This document shows positions 62,005 through 64,000 of a stretch of 64,000 nucleotides of DNA, one piece after another. The position numbers were made by a program, and so were the translations under genes. Origin of the DNA: Tenacibaculum aquimarinum (GTDB lineage Bacteria > Bacteroidota > Bacteroidia > Flavobacteriales > Flavobacteriaceae); assembly GCF_022478115.1 (NCBI RefSeq), contig NZ_JAKGSC010000002.1, positions 372,001 to 436,000 on the forward strand. The letters are read 5' to 3'. Below the pieces are notes generated by a model that made no database searches, was not told the origin of the DNA, and worked only from the letters and a program-made list of their open reading frames with translations. Within the stretch, counting starts at the first letter, position 1. Each line of letters opens with the position of its first letter.

Positions 62005-62021
62005 TTGGTTTACCAAATTTA
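62005..62021 (-). promoter_or_regulatory. Promoter with GntR-type operator of the locus 2 regulator
   Basis: -7 box TAAATTTG (minus, 62021-62014) overlapping palindrome TTGGT-TT-ACCAA (62005-62016). The composite TAAATTTGGTAAACCAA is nearly identical in arrangement to TATATTTGGTGAACCAA at 46848-46832. Confidence 0.7.
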
Positions 62022-62169
62022 TAGTATAAAAATATAAAAACCAACACTATTCTTTCTAATTTACCATTATACTTTCTAAATAACTTTAGTTTATATACGA
62101 TTGAAAGAATTATTAAAACTATACTAGATGTTTATTAAACTTATAAACATCGCTATTATCTATATTATT

Positions 62170-63096
62170 TTAGTGAGAAACTTCTAATTTATAAAGTCTT
62201 ACTTTTGAAAAAGCTCCTTTATCTCTAGATTGAAAGTAATTACCCACTTTAAAGTAATTCTCAAAAATACCCCATTTTTTCATGTGAATATTTTCGTAAA
62301 CTTTATATTCATTTTTATTTAAGATAATTACCATTTTACCTTCAGAAACCTTTACTTCTAAAGTAAATTTCCTAAAACCTACTTCTTCTTCAAAATTAAA
62401 ACCTTTATCATTACCCCACATTTCTTCAAGTAACAACTGATTGCCTGTAGCATTAGGGTTTATTAAAACTTTTGTCTTAACTCGAATTTTACCTTTATCC
62501 CAATATATTTTTAATATTGGTGGAGCATTATTATCTTTCTGGCCTATTAAGTCTCGCTGTTCATTGGTTAATCTACCATGAATTTGCATGATAATAGTTC
62601 TATGGTATTTGCCTTTAGAATCTTTGGTAGTTTCATCCATTGCCATAACACCTTTCATATAAGCTCCATCTGCAAATGTCCAATTGGTATTATTATCACC
62701 AGGAACCATTTGTTCTCTTAATTCAGATCTAGTATACTTAGTGTTAGCTGTTTTAGAATTTGTAGGCATTGCATGAAAAACGATTGCACCTTTTGTTGAG
62801 TCTATATACATAAAAGGTTTTGCTATTTCATTTTTAGCAAAATCTTTAATTTCAGGTGGTTCAATTTCGTAAGGTTTACCTTTTTCATTTGTAACTGGCA
62901 AAGTAACTTTCCAATGACTTAAATCTATTTTAGGTAATTTTACTTTCTTACGTTTTTTCTTACGTTTTTTCCTCTTTTTAAGTTTTTCAACTTTAACATC
63001 ATCTGTGACATTACCTCCCTTATTTTGGGAAGTAATGTTTACAGATAGAAATACTATTATTAAAAATAACCCTATATTCCTTTGAATGTTTTGCAT
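62170..63096 (-). CDS. PL7-family alginate lyase with polybasic linker (locus 2)
   Basis: 308 residues. A signal peptide (to about 23) is followed by a highly basic stretch at 38-53 (KLKKRKKRKKKRKKVK), then the PL7 jelly roll: YTRSELREQM (R123-E128), IIMQIHGR (Q171, H173) and YFKVGNYFQS near the end. RSELR and QIH are standard PL7 motifs. No lipobox Cys is visible, so it is probably periplasmic or secreted. It lies 3 bases after the PKD lipoprotein gene, with which it is likely cotranscribed. Confidence 0.9.
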   Translation of the reverse strand: MQNIQRNIGLFLIIVFLSVNITSQNKGGNVTDDVKVEKLKKRKKRKKKRKKVKLPKIDLSHWKVTLPVTNEKGKPYEIEPPEIKDFAKNEIAKPFMYIDSTKGAIVFHAMPTNSKTANTKYTRSELREQMVPGDNNTNWTFADGAYMKGVMAMDETTKDSKGKYHRTIIMQIHGRLTNEQRDLIGQKDNNAPPILKIYWDKGKIRVKTKVLINPNATGNQLLLEEMWGNDKGFNFEEEVGFRKFTLEVKVSEGKMVIILNKNEYKVYENIHMKKWGIFENYFKVGNYFQSRDKGAFSKVRLYKLEVSH

Positions 63097-63099
63097 ATA

Positions 63100-64000
63100 T
63101 TAATTTGCTGTAATAGTTACAGAATCAAGTCTAATTTCCTCGTCTCCACTTGTATAACCATAGCTTCCAACAGTACTATCTCCACCGATACCTCTCATAA
63201 AGAAAGCAACACTATCGTTGTTACCTGCATTAAATGTATATGTGTTAGTGATATAACTTGTATCACTAGGATTGGAAAGTACTTCTGTTATAAGACTGTT
63301 TGCTGGGTCTAAAGCTACAGCAGGGTCATTATAACCAAAACCTGTTTTTGGGTACTCAGTTGCAGTTGCATAATATGTTGGTGTGTAACCAGCAGTATAA
63401 CCAGAACCTGCTAAAATTCTTAACTCTAACATACTATCCATTGGAGGTGTATTATTTTCTAAACCTTTAAAAGAAGTAATAATTTCAATTGTATAATCTG
63501 CATTTGGAACAACTTCAAATTCTTGGTAAATATGATCTGGTTCATTATTATCGAATTTTACAACATCAGATCCATTACCTGAACTAGATTCTCCTTGTTC
63601 ACCAATATCATCATTATCCCAACCTGAACAAGCACAGTCACTTGATGTTCCATTGTTTTTTGGTAATTTATCAAATACTGAATTAATTAAAGTTGGATCT
63701 GGAATAACTACGACCAAAGGCTCTATAACTTCAATAACTTCTGAGTAAGTACTAGTAACTCCTAAATTATCTTGAGCTACAAGTGTAACTGTAAAACTTC
63801 CTTCACCTGGAAAAGTGGTTGATGGTTCTATTTCTGTAGAAGTATCTCCATTTCCAAAATCCCAAGAGTAAGATGTAGCACTAGAAGATTCGTTAGTAAA
63901 ACTATACGTCATCCATTCATCACCAACGGCTCCTGCTCCTTGTGTAGCTGAAAAAGCTGCAGTTGGAGGTGTTAGATCTGCAATATCACCAGTATCTGGC
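63100..64000 (-). CDS. PKD-domain surface protein, C-terminal part (cut by window edge)
   Basis: The reading frame is open through the right edge, so the gene's start is outside. The visible part begins PDTGDIADLTPPTAAFSATQ, then a PKD domain with SYSWDFGNGDTSTEIEPS and GSFTVTLVAQDNLG, and ends with a jelly-roll-like domain (IYQEFEVVPNADYTIEI; VTITAN) that looks like a carbohydrate-binding module. In other flavobacterial alginate loci a PKD lipoprotein follows susC/susD and binds alginate on the cell surface. The same role is inferred here. Confidence 0.85.
   Translation of the reverse strand, partial: PDTGDIADLTPPTAAFSATQGAGAVGDEWMTYSFTNESSSATSYSWDFGNGDTSTEIEPSTTFPGEGSFTVTLVAQDNLGVTSTYSEVIEVIEPLVVVIPDPTLINSVFDKLPKNNGTSSDCACSGWDNDDIGEQGESSSGNGSDVVKFDNNEPDHIYQEFEVVPNADYTIEIITSFKGLENNTPPMDSMLELRILAGSGYTAGYTPTYYATATEYPKTGFGYNDPAVALDPANSLITEVLSNPSDTSYITNTYTFNAGNNDSVAFFMRGIGGDSTVGSYGYTSGDEEIRLDSVTITAN

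Overview
The window is AT-rich bacterial chromosome and reads as a marine alginate-degrading member of the Flavobacteriaceae, Polaribacter-like in flavour; the genus is a guess. The evidence is an LpxC-FabZ fusion, the PorX response regulator of the type IX secretion system, Bacteroidota families such as DUF4290, promoters with the TAnnTTTG -7 box, a Bacteroidota-type MurA, and many lipoproteins and TonB-dependent functions.

Layout. Bases 1-5147 (minus): start of sucD, then the lipid A/efp block (lpxD-like, efp, lpxA, lpxC-fabZ, lpxD), followed by an HD hydrolase. Bases 6.6-15.2 kb (plus): porX, tsaE, ald, a small membrane protein, and the threonine operon thrABC behind a Thr/Ile-rich leader peptide. 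Bases 15.5-20.7 kb: a CPA1 antiporter, a frameshifted DUF1801/OmdA gene, a VOC protein, trmH, a sirtuin, a small conserved protein and an M23 peptidase. Bases 20.8-34.4 kb (minus): a lipoprotein with two RskA-like domains, two different aconitases, RNase P RNA, dnaJ/grpE, murA with DUF4290, and a UvrD helicase. Bases 34.4-40.9 kb: a SatD/DUF3307 operon behind three 28-bp-spaced palindromes, a cobalamin riboswitch with its TonB receptor, and guaC followed by a BtuF-like lipoprotein.

Two carbohydrate loci follow on the minus strand. Locus 1 (40.99-46.85 kb) is a compact five-gene operon: a gluconokinase/6-phosphogluconate dehydrogenase fusion, an Nramp-fold transporter that lacks the metal ligands, a FadR-type GntR regulator, a PL7 lyase lipoprotein and an SDR. 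Its promoter carries a TTGGTnnACCAA operator over the -7 box. Locus 2 (55.1-64 kb, cut by the right edge) is the classical alginate route: PKD surface lipoprotein, PL7 lyase, GntR paralogue, MFS uronate transporter, SDR (DEH reductase), a divergent LacI regulator, KDG kinase and KDPG aldolase. Together these can carry alginate outside the cell to pyruvate and glyceraldehyde-3-phosphate. SusC/SusD genes are probably just beyond the right edge (inference).

The two loci are separated by a cassette-like stretch of small unrelated genes with a repeated intergenic element (47.0-49.6 kb), an LRR protein, and the core genes lysE-like, pyrD and pheT. The most interesting signals are the locus 1 operon with its fusion enzyme and non-canonical Nramp, the shared promoter/operator signature of the two GntR paralogues, the 28-bp palindrome array before satD, the Thr/Ile leader peptide, the heptamer repeats, and the cassette-like elements. 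No tRNA, rRNA, CRISPR array, prophage or intact insertion sequence was seen.
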